Made by a program: the position numbers and the translations under genes. This document shows, piece by piece, positions 7,996-15,989 of a stretch of DNA of 32,463 nucleotides; positions within the stretch are counted from its first letter, which is position 1, and each line of letters opens with the position of its first letter. Below the pieces are notes generated by a model. The model was not told the DNA's origin, did not search any database, and saw only the letters and a program-made list of their open reading frames with translations. Source of the stretch: Rhodoluna sp. (GTDB taxonomy: Bacteria; Actinomycetota; Actinomycetes; Actinomycetales; Microbacteriaceae); assembly GCA_016462375.1 (NCBI GenBank), contig JAEMTJ010000011.1, positions 1-32,463 of the forward strand, in the 5' to 3' direction.

Positions 7996-9123
7996 ATGCT
8001 CATCCTCGCCATAGTAATTGCAGTCATCCTTGCTCTGCTCACCTTGCTCTTTGCTGTCTCTGAGACGGCTATTCGTCTAAACGATGAAGATGAACGTTCA
8101 ACCGATGGTATTTCCTTTGCCCGAATGGTTCTTTTGGGCGTTTTTGGAATAGTGGTTAGCCAATCCTTCACCCCTGGCAAGTTCAATTGGTACGTAGTTG
8201 CTCTGCTCTCACTGCTCATTGTTATAGGTCTTAGCATTCTGGTACAGGTTGTCAGTCGGTCCTTTGCTAAGCATGCTTTTGGTAAACGAGTGTTAAGGCT
8301 ATTAGCGCCCGTTGTGAAGTCCATAAACATCCTCTTTACCCCTTTGTCGTTACCAACTGAAGTAACTGAAGAGTTCGAGCAAGAACTAATTGACTCGGTT
8401 GAAGAGTTATCTGAAACCATTGCTCGAGAGATCATGGTGCCAAGAATAGACATGGCAGTTATCTCGGTTGATGCATCTTTACAGGAATCGATGAGCGCTT
8501 TCTTTAGATATGGCTTCTCTAGGCTTCCAGTGATTGGTAAGAACCTTGATGACGTTAGAGGCGTCTTATACATCAAGGACGTAGCAAGGTTGATCCACGA
8601 GAATCCGGACAAGGCTGCAAGCCTAAGCAGCATTGAGGTAGCGCGTAAAGCAATATTCATTCCAGAGAGTAAGCCGGTTGATGATCTGCTGCAGGAGATG
8701 CAAAAGACTTCAACTCACATAGCCCTAATCGTTGATGAGTATGGTGGTGTTGCAGGACTTGTCACAATGGAAGATGTTATTGAAGAGATTGTTGGAAACA
8801 TCTCTGATGAGTATGACAATGACCTACCTGATGTTGAAGTCCTTGAAGATGGCTGGGTTAGGGTTAGTGCAAGGCTAGGTTTAGAAGAACTTGGTGAGCA
8901 CTTCGAGATTGAATTAGAAGACGAAGACGTTGACAGTGTTGGTGGCTTGCTAGCTAAGGTTTTAGGAAGACTACCTGGTAGATCAGATCAAATTGAGTTC
9001 TCTGGTTTGGAAATAAGAGTTGAGCGTATCGAAGGTAGACGTAAGAGAGTAATGACTGCATTAGTTCGGATGACTGAAGAACTAATCGCAGCTAAAAATG
9101 CATTTGAAGCAGATGGTGAATGA
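7996..9123 (+). CDS. CBS-domain membrane protein, CorC/HlyC family
   Basis: This is a 375-residue membrane protein of the CNNM/CorC (hemolysin-like) family, implicated in divalent cation homeostasis. The N-terminus has about three hydrophobic segments (residues 2-22, 43-58, 65-88) forming a short DUF21-like region. A CBS pair follows, beginning at EIMVPRIDMAVIS and including FRYGFSRLPVIGK and HIALIVDEYGGVAGLVTMEDVIEEIVG. A C-terminal CorC_HlyC domain covers about 275-355 (VSARLGLEELGEHFEI). The ATG directly follows the ybeY stop, and the stop overlaps era by 4 bases. The ybeY-corC-era arrangement is common across bacteria. The transported ion cannot be read from sequence. Confidence 0.9.
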   Translation: MLILAIVIAVILALLTLLFAVSETAIRLNDEDERSTDGISFARMVLLGVFGIVVSQSFTPGKFNWYVVALLSLLIVIGLSILVQVVSRSFAKHAFGKRVLRLLAPVVKSINILFTPLSLPTEVTEEFEQELIDSVEELSETIAREIMVPRIDMAVISVDASLQESMSAFFRYGFSRLPVIGKNLDDVRGVLYIKDVARLIHENPDKAASLSSIEVARKAIFIPESKPVDDLLQEMQKTSTHIALIVDEYGGVAGLVTMEDVIEEIVGNISDEYDNDLPDVEVLEDGWVRVSARLGLEELGEHFEIELEDEDVDSVGGLLAKVLGRLPGRSDQIEFSGLEIRVERIEGRRKRVMTALVRMTEELIAAKNAFEADGE

Positions 9124-10010
9124 ACGAATTTAGATCAGGTTTTGTAACCTTCGTAGGTCGTCCCAACGTAGGTAAATCAACCTTAACCAATGCACTGGTC
9201 GGTGAGAAGATTGCTATTACTTCTTCTAAACCACAGACCACCCGTCGTGCCATTCGTGGCATTGTAAACACCGAAGCTGCGCAGATCATCTTGGTTGACA
9301 CTCCAGGACTGCACAGGCCTAGAACTCTCTTGGGTCAAAGATTAAATCACTTGGTTGAAAACACTCTCGGTCAGGTAGACGTTATTGGACTCTGTATTCC
9401 AGCAAACGAGAAGATCGGTCCAGGGGATGCCTTTATCAATCAACAGATTGGTGAGTATCGCAGGGCAAAGTTAATAGTTCTTGTCACTAAGAGCGAAACG
9501 GTTTCTAGAGATGCTCTGGCTAAGCAGCTTGTTGCTGTTTCTGAACTTAGGGAATGGGCAGCGATTATTCCAGTTAGCGCAGTTTCGGGTGAGCAACTTG
9601 AGGAACTCAAAGAGGTCTTAGGAACGCTACTTCCAGCTTCACAGGCTCTATACCCAACTGACATGGCAACTGAAGAAACCCTTGAAGAGCGTATCTGCGA
9701 ATTGATCCGTGAAGCATCCTTGGAAGACTCTAGAGAAGAGCTGCCACATTCACTGGCTGTGACCATTGACGAGATGGGTAAACGAGAAGAGTCGAACATC
9801 TTCGACATTCATGCCAACTTATGGGTGGAAAGAGATAGCCAGAAGGCAATCATCATCGGTAAGGGTGGCTCAAGGCTCAAGCAGATTGGCTCTGAAGCTA
9901 GGGTTGAGATTGAAAAGCTTTTAGGCCACAAGGTCATGCTCAGAATCCATGTGAAGGTTGCCCCTGACTGGCAAAGAGACCCTAAACAACTGGGTCGACT
10001 AGGAATGTAA
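9120..10010 (+). CDS. era: GTPase Era
   Basis: Era is an essential GTPase that binds the 3' end of 16S rRNA and assists 30S assembly. G1 is GRPNVGKST (13-21), the switch I region is KPQTTRRAIRG, and G3 is DTPG (60-63). The C-terminal KH domain has IIIGKGGSRLKQIG. The G4 guanine-specificity motif, usually NKxD or TKxD, reads TKSE at 123-126, so the key Asp is Glu here. At 296 residues it has normal length. Its start overlaps the corC-like gene by ATGA. A 168-base gap follows, so this probably ends a transcription unit, although no terminator hairpin with a U tract is visible. Confidence 0.95.
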   Translation: MNEFRSGFVTFVGRPNVGKSTLTNALVGEKIAITSSKPQTTRRAIRGIVNTEAAQIILVDTPGLHRPRTLLGQRLNHLVENTLGQVDVIGLCIPANEKIGPGDAFINQQIGEYRRAKLIVLVTKSETVSRDALAKQLVAVSELREWAAIIPVSAVSGEQLEELKEVLGTLLPASQALYPTDMATEETLEERICELIREASLEDSREELPHSLAVTIDEMGKREESNIFDIHANLWVERDSQKAIIIGKGGSRLKQIGSEARVEIEKLLGHKVMLRIHVKVAPDWQRDPKQLGRLGM

Positions 10011-10024
10011 GGCTGTGTTAGCCT
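9995..10024 (+). promoter_or_regulatory. Candidate promoter for the leuA leader
   Basis: TAGCCT at 10019-10024 fits the -10 pattern TAnnnT and lies 7 bases before the leader-peptide ATG at 10032. A start of transcription at or next to the ATG would make the leader peptide leaderless, which agrees with the lack of any Shine-Dalgarno sequence before it. TCGACT at 9995-10000, 18 bases upstream, is a weak -35. It overlaps the end of era. Confidence 0.4.
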
Positions 10025-10031
10025 AGTTTTT

Positions 10032-10073
10032 ATGTTCTTCGCACTCCTGCTTAATAGCCGCGACGAGGCCTAA
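10032..10073 (+). CDS. Leucine leader peptide upstream of leuA
   Basis: A 13-codon frame reads MFFALLLNSRDEA and stops at TAA. It has three consecutive leucine codons (CTC, CTG, CTT at 10044-10052). The Leu run is followed at once by a strong hairpin whose 5' arm lies within the last codons. This is the architecture of an amino-acid attenuation leader, and leucine-rich leaders before leuA have been predicted in Actinobacteria by comparative genomics. No ribosome site precedes the ATG, so it may be translated leaderless. The role, sensing charged tRNA-Leu to tune leuA, is inferred from position and codon content. Confidence 0.75.
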   Translation: MFFALLLNSRDEA

Positions 10074-10094
10074 CCCCGGCCCTCCCCGTCGCGG
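10058..10094 (+). promoter_or_regulatory. Leader hairpin overlapping the leucine leader peptide
   Basis: CCGCGACG (10058-10065) pairs perfectly with CGTCGCGG (10087-10094). Inside it, GGCC (10067-10070) can pair with GGCC (10078-10081), leaving the leader peptide stop codon in the apical loop. The 5' arm starts 6 bases after the last Leu codon, so a ribosome stalled there should block folding. There is no U tract, so this is not itself an obvious intrinsic terminator. It more likely acts as an RNA switch element that affects downstream folding or leuA translation. Confidence 0.65.
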
Positions 10095-10130
10095 TGCAGC
10101 TAGCTTGACCGGATATCCCCCTTTCACCGC

Positions 10131-10175
10131 TTTTATTGCCAAAGATGGCAAGAAAACCTTGGGTTTCTAGGAGAG
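10131..10175 (+). promoter_or_regulatory. Two overlapping hairpins before the leuA ribosome site
   Basis: TTGCCA (10136-10141) and TGGCAA (10146-10151) form a 6-bp stem with an AAGA loop. It can be extended past one mismatch by TTTT/AAAA (10131-10134 with 10153-10156). A second stem pairs AGAAAACC (10151-10158, one bulged A) with GGTTTCT (10162-10168) across a TTG loop. The two share bases 10151-10156, so the extended first stem and the second stem exclude each other. The second ends directly at the AGGAGAG ribosome site (10169-10175). This suggests a folding switch affecting ribosome access to leuA, but the stems are short. Confidence 0.45.
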
Positions 10176-10178
10176 ACC

Positions 10179-11906
10179 ATGAAGAACAATCAAAAACCAT
10201 CATCAATGCCAGTGCATAAGTATTTGTCGTTTCACGAGCAGATCACAGTTGAGCTGCCAGACCGCACTTGGCCAACTAAAAGAATCACTAAGGCTCCGCA
10301 CTGGTGTGCTGTTGACCTTAGAGACGGTAACCAAGCTCTTATTGACCCAATGAGTCCAGAGCGCAAGATGAAGATGTTCCAGTTGCTAGTGAAGATGGGA
10401 TATAAGGAAATCGAAGTTGGTTTCCCTTCAGCTAGCCAAACAGATTTTGATTTTGTTAGAGAACTAATCGAAGGTGGACACATCCCAGAGGATGTCACCA
10501 TCCAGGTGCTTACCCAAGCAAGAGATCACCTAATTGAGCGCACCTACGAATCCATCAAGGGCTCACACAGAGCGATTGTGCATTTGTATAACTCAACCTC
10601 AGTGCTACAGCGCAGAGTCGTCTTCAATACCGATAAGCAGGGTGTTATTGATATTGCTTTAGCTGGAGCTAAGAAGTGTCTTGAAATGGAAGCTAGCGTT
10701 CCTGAAACTATCGTGCACTACGAATACTCGCCAGAGTCGTATACCGGAACTGAACTTGAGTTTGCTCTAGAGGTTTGCAACGCAGTTATCGAAGCATTCC
10801 AACCAACTCCTGATCACAAGATGATTATTAACCTGCCTGCAACAGTTGAGATGGCAACACCCAATGTGTATGCAGACTCTATTGAGTGGATGTCTAGACA
10901 TCTTGCCAAACGTGATTCAGTATTGCTATCACTTCATCCACACAACGACCGTGGCACAGCGGTTGCTGCAGCCGAACTTGGTTATATGGCAGGAGCAGAC
11001 CGTATCGAAGGTTGTTTATTCGGTAATGGTGAAAGAACTGGAAACGTAGACCTTGTTACTTTAGGTCTGAATCTATTCAGTCAGGGCATCAATCCTGAAA
11101 TTGATTTCAGTAACCTCGATGACATTAAGCGCACAGTTGAATACTGTAACCAACTTCCTGTTCATGAACGAGCCCCATACGGTGGCGACCTCGTCTATAC
11201 AGCGTTCTCTGGTTCTCACCAGGATGCCATCAAGAAGGGCTTCGAGAAGATGGCTGCGGAAGCAGTTGCTTCTAATGTCGATCAAGAATCTCTAGTTTGG
11301 GCTGTTCCTTATCTTCCAATCGACCCTAAAGATGTTGGTAGATCATACGAAGCAGTTATTCGGGTTAACTCTCAATCCGGTAAGGGTGGAGTTGCCTTCC
11401 TTTTGAAGAGTGATCACAACCTAGATCTTCCTAGAAGATTGCAGATTGAATTCTCTAGGGTTGTCCAGAGCAAGACTGACTCTGAAGGCGGCGAGGTCAC
11501 CTCAGCTGCACTCTGGGCTATCTTCAACGATGAGTATTTACCTTCTCAGGATGATGCCCAGAAGTGGGGTCGCTTTGAACTAAAGAAGATGCGCACCACC
11601 AGTGAGATGGACGGTGTGGTTGACCTAGATGTTGTGCTTCGCAATGGCGCAGACGAAGTATCGGTTGCGGGTCGAGGCAACGGACCTATCTCTGCTTTCC
11701 TAGAGATTCTAGAAAAACAGGGCATCTCGGTTCAGTTACTTGATTACACCGAGCACACCCTGGGAGCTTCCAGTGATGCTCAGGCAGCTGCTTATATTGA
11801 GCTATCTGTTGCTGGTCAAACTCTCTGGGGTGTTGGTATTGATGGAGATATCTCTAATGCTTCCTTGAAGGCTGTCATTTCAGCGGTTAACCGCGCTGTG
11901 CGGTAA
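10179..11906 (+). CDS. leuA: 2-isopropylmalate synthase
   Basis: LeuA condenses acetyl-CoA with 2-ketoisovalerate, the committed step of leucine synthesis, and is normally inhibited by leucine. The TIM-barrel catalytic domain contains DLRDGNQALIDPM (residues 46-58), the metal-site SLHPHNDRGTAVAAAE and FGNGERTGNVDLVTL. The C-terminal regulatory domain (about 430-575) includes the distal SVAGRGNGPISAFLEIL and the alanine-rich AQAAAYIELS. At 575 residues it belongs to the actinobacterial LeuA class (longer than the E. coli enzyme). The ATG has a strong AGGAGAG site. The leader carries a Leu-codon peptide and hairpins, so expression probably responds to charged tRNA-Leu. Confidence 0.96.
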   Translation: MKNNQKPSSMPVHKYLSFHEQITVELPDRTWPTKRITKAPHWCAVDLRDGNQALIDPMSPERKMKMFQLLVKMGYKEIEVGFPSASQTDFDFVRELIEGGHIPEDVTIQVLTQARDHLIERTYESIKGSHRAIVHLYNSTSVLQRRVVFNTDKQGVIDIALAGAKKCLEMEASVPETIVHYEYSPESYTGTELEFALEVCNAVIEAFQPTPDHKMIINLPATVEMATPNVYADSIEWMSRHLAKRDSVLLSLHPHNDRGTAVAAAELGYMAGADRIEGCLFGNGERTGNVDLVTLGLNLFSQGINPEIDFSNLDDIKRTVEYCNQLPVHERAPYGGDLVYTAFSGSHQDAIKKGFEKMAAEAVASNVDQESLVWAVPYLPIDPKDVGRSYEAVIRVNSQSGKGGVAFLLKSDHNLDLPRRLQIEFSRVVQSKTDSEGGEVTSAALWAIFNDEYLPSQDDAQKWGRFELKKMRTTSEMDGVVDLDVVLRNGADEVSVAGRGNGPISAFLEILEKQGISVQLLDYTEHTLGASSDAQAAAYIELSVAGQTLWGVGIDGDISNASLKAVISAVNRAVR

Positions 11907-11916
11907 TACTTGAATA

Positions 11917-12642
11917 GTGCCTACCTACCGAGATGAAGCAGTTGTGCTGCGCACCCACAAACTGGGTGAAGCAGACCGTATCGTTACACTGCTAACTCGT
12001 TATCACGGTCAGGTAAGGGCAGTTGCTAAAGGGGTTAGAAGAACCGCATCGAAGATTGGTTCACGACTGGAACCTTTCATGGTGGCTGACATTCAGTTCT
12101 ATGAAGGTAGAAATCTAGATACTGTTACTCAGGTTGAATCTATCGGTGCATATGGTTCTGCAATCTCTGATGACTACGGCGCTTTTACTGTTGCCAACGT
12201 GATGGCAGAAACTGCAATGCGACTTACCGGTGACGAAAGAGCAACCCAACAGTATCTACTTCTTGTCGGTGGGCTTAGATCTCTTGCGACTAAAGAGCAT
12301 GCACCAGAGCAGATTCTTGATAGCTATTTACTCAGAGCACTAGCTGTTGCTGGTTGGGCACCTAACTTTGCTGATTGCACAGGCTGCAACATGGCCGGCC
12401 CCCATCAAGCTTTCGTTATTCAAACCGGTGGAGTGGTCTGTGATTCTTGTATGCCACCTGGGGCAGCGATTATCAGCAAGGAAGTAACGGTTCTGCTGGG
12501 TGCTCTGCTCTCGGGTGAGTGGGAGAACGTTGAGAGTGCAACTGATCAGGCTAGGTCCTCGGCATCGGCTATCGTAAGTGCATATAGTCAATGGCATATC
12601 GAGCGAGGCCTAAAATCCATGAATCATTTGGAGCGCATGTGA
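11917..12642 (+). CDS. recO: DNA repair protein RecO
   Basis: RecO binds single-stranded DNA and, with RecR, loads RecA in the RecF pathway. The N-terminal OB fold is typical (YRDEAVVLRTHKLGEADRIVTLLT, GQVRAVAKGVRR). The C-terminal part carries a four-cysteine zinc site at Cys154, Cys157, Cys175 and Cys178 (CTGC, CDSC). At 241 residues it has normal length. The start is GTG, 10 bases after leuA, with no clear ribosome site, so translation may depend on coupling to leuA or on a leaderless transcript. era-(leuA)-recO-uppS is a familiar actinobacterial order. Confidence 0.93.
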   Translation: MPTYRDEAVVLRTHKLGEADRIVTLLTRYHGQVRAVAKGVRRTASKIGSRLEPFMVADIQFYEGRNLDTVTQVESIGAYGSAISDDYGAFTVANVMAETAMRLTGDERATQQYLLLVGGLRSLATKEHAPEQILDSYLLRALAVAGWAPNFADCTGCNMAGPHQAFVIQTGGVVCDSCMPPGAAIISKEVTVLLGALLSGEWENVESATDQARSSASAIVSAYSQWHIERGLKSMNHLERM

Positions 12643-13376
12643 GTAAAAAGTTTGTCGATGTTCCAGAGCATGTTGCCATTGTCATGGATGGCAACGGTCG
12701 TTGGGCTAACGCTAAAGGGTTAACTCGGGTCGAAGGTCACCGTGCTGGTGAAGCTGCTCTTATGGATGTCATCGAAGGTGCTATCAAAGCAGGTGTGAAG
12801 TATTTAACAGTCTTTGCTTTCTCTACCGAGAACTGGAAGAGATCTCCTGATGAGGTTAAGTTCTTGATGAACTATAACCGTGAGGTGCTAAGACGCAGGC
12901 GTGACCAGCTAAACGGTTGGAATGTGAAGATACGTTGGGCTGGTAGAAGACCCAAGCTTTGGCCGACAGTTATCGATGAATTGCTAACTGCTGAGAAACT
13001 AACTGCCAAGAACAGCGGTTTGGTATTCACAATGTGTGTGAACTACGGCTCTCGCATTGAGATGCTCGATGCTATAAATCAGATTGTTGATGACAGCAAT
13101 ACTGGCAAGCTCAAGGGCAAGGTAACTGAGAAAACCTTCCAGAAGTATTTATTGACCAAGAACCTGCCAGATGTTGATTTGTTCATTCGTTCAAGTGGTG
13201 AGCAACGGATCAGTAATTTCCTTTTGTGGCAGTCGGCTTATGCCGAGTTTGTCTTTCTGGATGTGCTCTGGCCTGATTTCAATCGAGAGCATCTTTGGGC
13301 TTCGATTGAGCAGTATTCCAAGCGGAATAGGCGTTTCGGTGGGGCAGTGGACAAGCCTAGGAAAGCCAAGCGCTAA
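12639..13376 (+). CDS. uppS: Isoprenyl transferase (undecaprenyl diphosphate synthase)
   Basis: This cis-prenyltransferase makes long-chain polyprenyl diphosphate, the lipid carrier precursor for peptidoglycan. From GTG 12639, the catalytic Asp17 lies in VMDGNGRWAN. FAFSTENWKRSPDEV and RSSGEQRISNFLLWQSAYAEF are signature motifs, and WPDF closes the fold. I chose GTG 12639 because it overlaps the recO stop as GTGA and has GGAG 5 bases upstream. An in-frame ATG at 12591 would add 16 residues, overlap recO by 52 bases and lack a ribosome site. The added stretch IHESFGA faintly recalls the HPSGA segment of actinobacterial homologues, so the longer start is not excluded. The length is 245 residues. 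Confidence 0.92.
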   Translation: MSKKFVDVPEHVAIVMDGNGRWANAKGLTRVEGHRAGEAALMDVIEGAIKAGVKYLTVFAFSTENWKRSPDEVKFLMNYNREVLRRRRDQLNGWNVKIRWAGRRPKLWPTVIDELLTAEKLTAKNSGLVFTMCVNYGSRIEMLDAINQIVDDSNTGKLKGKVTEKTFQKYLLTKNLPDVDLFIRSSGEQRISNFLLWQSAYAEFVFLDVLWPDFNREHLWASIEQYSKRNRRFGGAVDKPRKAKR

Positions 13377-13379
13377 GGC

Positions 13380-13385
13380 TAAACT
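13380..13385 (+). promoter_or_regulatory. Candidate -10 box before glyS
   Basis: TAAACT at 13380-13385, just after the uppS stop, matches the actinobacterial -10 pattern TAnnnT and the same hexamer seen before hinT. No convincing -35 box lies 16-18 bases upstream. The leader to the glyS ATG would be about 40 bases and contains the ribosome site AGGGAG. Confidence 0.3.
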
Positions 13386-13430
13386 TATCTAGCACCGTAA
13401 GCCAACGGCGCCAAATCATAGGGAGCAACA

Positions 13431-14810
13431 ATGGCCACCCCAAACCGTCTCGAATCAGTTATATCTCTCGCTAAGCGCAGAGGCTTCGTTTTCCCAGCAG
13501 GTGAAATCTATGGTGGAACTCGTTCTGCCTGGGATTACGGACCTTTAGGTGTTGAACTCAAAGAGAACATCAAGCGCCAGTGGTGGCGCTCGATTGTTAA
13601 CTCACGAGAGGACATAGTAGGTCTTGATAGCTCAATAATCCTTCCTCGTAAGGTCTGGGAATCTTCCGGTCACGTCAAAGAATTTGTCGACCCGCTCATT
13701 GAGTGCACCTCCTGTCACAAGCGTTTCAGAGCAGATCACCTAGAAGAAGCCTTCGAAGAGAAAAAGGGCAGAGCCCCAGCTTCGATGGCTGAGATCGCTT
13801 GCCCTAACTGTGGTGGCAAAGACATCTGGACTGAACCTAAGTTGTTCAACGGACTACTTAAAACCTATTTAGGCCCAGTTGAAGATGAATCGGGACTTCA
13901 CTATCTCCGTCCAGAAACTGCTCAGGGCATATTTGTGAACTTTGCCAACGTTTTAGGTGCATCTCGTATGAAGCCACCTTTTGGTATTGGTCAGATTGGT
14001 AAATCTTTTAGAAACGAAATAACACCGGGTAACTTCATCTTTAGAACTAGAGAGTTCGAACAGATGGAAATGGAATTCTTTGTTGAACCAGGCACTGATG
14101 AGACTTGGCATGACTACTGGATTAACGAAAGACTGAACTGGTATTTAGATCTAGGTATCAATAGGGATAACCTACGTCTTTTTGAACACCCGAAGGAAAA
14201 ACTCTCGCACTATTCAAAGCGAACAGTGGACATCGAATACAAGTTCGGTTTCCAAGGTTCAGAGTTTGGTGAACTAGAAGGCATCGCTAACCGCACAGAT
14301 TTTGACCTAACCACGCACTCTCGTGAATCTGGTGTTGATCTTTCATACTTCGATCAGGCTAAGGGCGAGCGTTGGACACCTTACGTTATTGAACCAGCGG
14401 CAGGGCTCACTCGCTCACTGATGGCTTTCCTAGTTGATGCCTATGCAGAAGATGAAGCTCCAAACACTAAGGGTGGAGTTGATGTGAGAACGGTTCTTCG
14501 TTTGGATTACCGACTAGCTCCAATTAAAGTTGCTGTTCTTCCACTATCTCGTAATGAAGATCTTTCTCCGGTTGCGAAGAACCTAGCTCAAGAGCTTCGT
14601 GGGCACTGGAACATTGACTTTGATGACTCTGGAGCTATCGGTAGAAGGTATCGTCGTCAGGATGAGATTGGAACTCCTTTCTGTGTGACTGTTGACTTTG
14701 ATTCGCTAGAAGACCAAGCGGTAACAGTTCGTGAACGAGACTCTATGGCTCAGGAACGCGTCTCCCTTGACAAACTGCGCGGATATCTGGCTGAGAAGCT
14801 AGTCAAATAA
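13431..14810 (+). CDS. glyS: Glycyl-tRNA synthetase, dimeric type
   Basis: This is a class II aminoacyl-tRNA synthetase charging tRNA-Gly. It is the alpha2 (archaeal/eukaryotic-like) form typical of Actinobacteria, not the alpha2beta2 form of E. coli. Visible are ESVISLAKRRGFVFPAGEIYGG, a zinc-ribbon insertion with CTSC and CPNC, and class II motif 2 in GQIGKSFRNEITPGNFIFRTREF. Further on are MEMEFFVEPGTD, the glycine-specific YKFGFQGSEFGELEGIANRTD and motif 3 in PAAGLTRSLMAF. An anticodon-binding domain covers the last 100 residues. At 459 residues it is normal. The ATG has AGGGAG 5 bases upstream. Confidence 0.96.
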   Translation: MATPNRLESVISLAKRRGFVFPAGEIYGGTRSAWDYGPLGVELKENIKRQWWRSIVNSREDIVGLDSSIILPRKVWESSGHVKEFVDPLIECTSCHKRFRADHLEEAFEEKKGRAPASMAEIACPNCGGKDIWTEPKLFNGLLKTYLGPVEDESGLHYLRPETAQGIFVNFANVLGASRMKPPFGIGQIGKSFRNEITPGNFIFRTREFEQMEMEFFVEPGTDETWHDYWINERLNWYLDLGINRDNLRLFEHPKEKLSHYSKRTVDIEYKFGFQGSEFGELEGIANRTDFDLTTHSRESGVDLSYFDQAKGERWTPYVIEPAAGLTRSLMAFLVDAYAEDEAPNTKGGVDVRTVLRLDYRLAPIKVAVLPLSRNEDLSPVAKNLAQELRGHWNIDFDDSGAIGRRYRRQDEIGTPFCVTVDFDSLEDQAVTVRERDSMAQERVSLDKLRGYLAEKLVK

Positions 14811-14816
14811 CCCAAA

Positions 14817-15983
14817 GTGAATACACCAGCTCTGCAGTATGGAAGCATCTCGATAGCTACGCCTGTCGTCCTCGCTCCTATGGCTGGGATAACTAACACC
14901 GCCTTTAGAAGACTCTGCCGTGAATACGGTGGTGGTTTATACGTTTCAGAGATGGTGACCTCTCGGGCTTTAGTTGAACGAACTGAAGAATCGATGAGGC
15001 TTATTGGTCATCACGAGAGTGAAGGCACTAGATCAGTTCAGCTATACGGAGTTGATCCAAAAACCATAGCCGAAGCTGTGACCATGTTGGTCGCTGAAAA
15101 CAGAGCCGATCACATCGATTTGAACTTTGGTTGTCCTGTTCCTAAGGTCACTCGTAAGGGAGGCGGGGCAGCACTGCCTTATAAACAGGATTTGTTCTCG
15201 GCAATTGTTAATGCTGCCGTAAAGGCAGCAGGGGATATTCCTGTGACAGTCAAAATGCGTAAAGGCATTGATGCTGATCATTTGACTTTCCTAGATGCCG
15301 GTAAATCGGCTCGTGATGCAGGGGTAGCGGCAGTTGCACTACACGCTAGAACCGCGTCTGAGTATTACTCAGGCAATGCAGACTGGTCAGCTATCACTGA
15401 GCTGAAAAACTCTTTAGGCGATGTCCAGGTTTTAGGTAATGGGGATATCTGGTCGGCAGGTGATGCCATCAGAATGATGCGTGAAACTGGTTGCAACGGA
15501 GTAGTGGTAGGTCGAGGATGTTTAGGAAGGCCCTGGCTCTTTGCTGACCTGCAAGCAGCTTTTGAAGAGTATGCCAAGAACCCAAACTCAGATGCAGCTA
15601 TAGATCCGATTCAGCCTAACCTTGGCGAAGTGGCTCAGGCTTTTAAGAAGCATGCGGAATTGTTGGTTGAATTCTTTGAATCTGAAGAACGAGCCTGCAG
15701 GGATATTCGTAAGCATGTGGCTTGGTATTTCAAGGGCTATCCGGTTGGTGGGGAGTTCAGGGCTGCCCTGGCTCAGGTAGAGTCCCTTCAACATATGGAT
15801 GACATTTTAGGAACCATTGATTGGTCAGCTCCTTACCCAGGGGAGCTTGCCGAAGGCCCTAGAGGGCGCTTAGGAGGAGCAAAAGTCTGTGCTCTGCCGG
15901 AGAATTGGTTGCAATCGCGAGAACTGGTCGGCGACCAGCGTAAAGTGCTTTTAGAAGCAGAGTTATCGGTGTCAGGAGGATGA
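14817..15983 (+). CDS. dusB: tRNA-dihydrouridine synthase (DusB-like)
   Basis: This FMN- and NADPH-dependent enzyme reduces uridines to dihydrouridine in the tRNA D-loop. LAPMAGITNTAFRRL opens the TIM barrel, the catalytic cysteine is Cys106 in NFGCPVPKVTRKGGGAAL, and VKMRKG, ALHARTASEYYSG and GVVVGRGCLGRPW are Dus signatures. At 388 residues it has the long form usual in Actinobacteria. The GTG start is 6 bases after glyS. The dusB-dgt-dnaG order is conserved in related Actinobacteria. Which uridine it modifies cannot be read from the sequence. Confidence 0.93.
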   Translation: MNTPALQYGSISIATPVVLAPMAGITNTAFRRLCREYGGGLYVSEMVTSRALVERTEESMRLIGHHESEGTRSVQLYGVDPKTIAEAVTMLVAENRADHIDLNFGCPVPKVTRKGGGAALPYKQDLFSAIVNAAVKAAGDIPVTVKMRKGIDADHLTFLDAGKSARDAGVAAVALHARTASEYYSGNADWSAITELKNSLGDVQVLGNGDIWSAGDAIRMMRETGCNGVVVGRGCLGRPWLFADLQAAFEEYAKNPNSDAAIDPIQPNLGEVAQAFKKHAELLVEFFESEERACRDIRKHVAWYFKGYPVGGEFRAALAQVESLQHMDDILGTIDWSAPYPGELAEGPRGRLGGAKVCALPENWLQSRELVGDQRKVLLEAELSVSGG

Positions 15984-15989
15984 TCAGCT

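Noticed and set aside
7992..8660. A long minus-strand open frame of about 222 codons opposite the CBS/CorC gene
   Set aside because: It is Ser/Thr/Arg-rich, with no recognisable motif or ribosome site, and lies wholly antisense to a well-supported gene.
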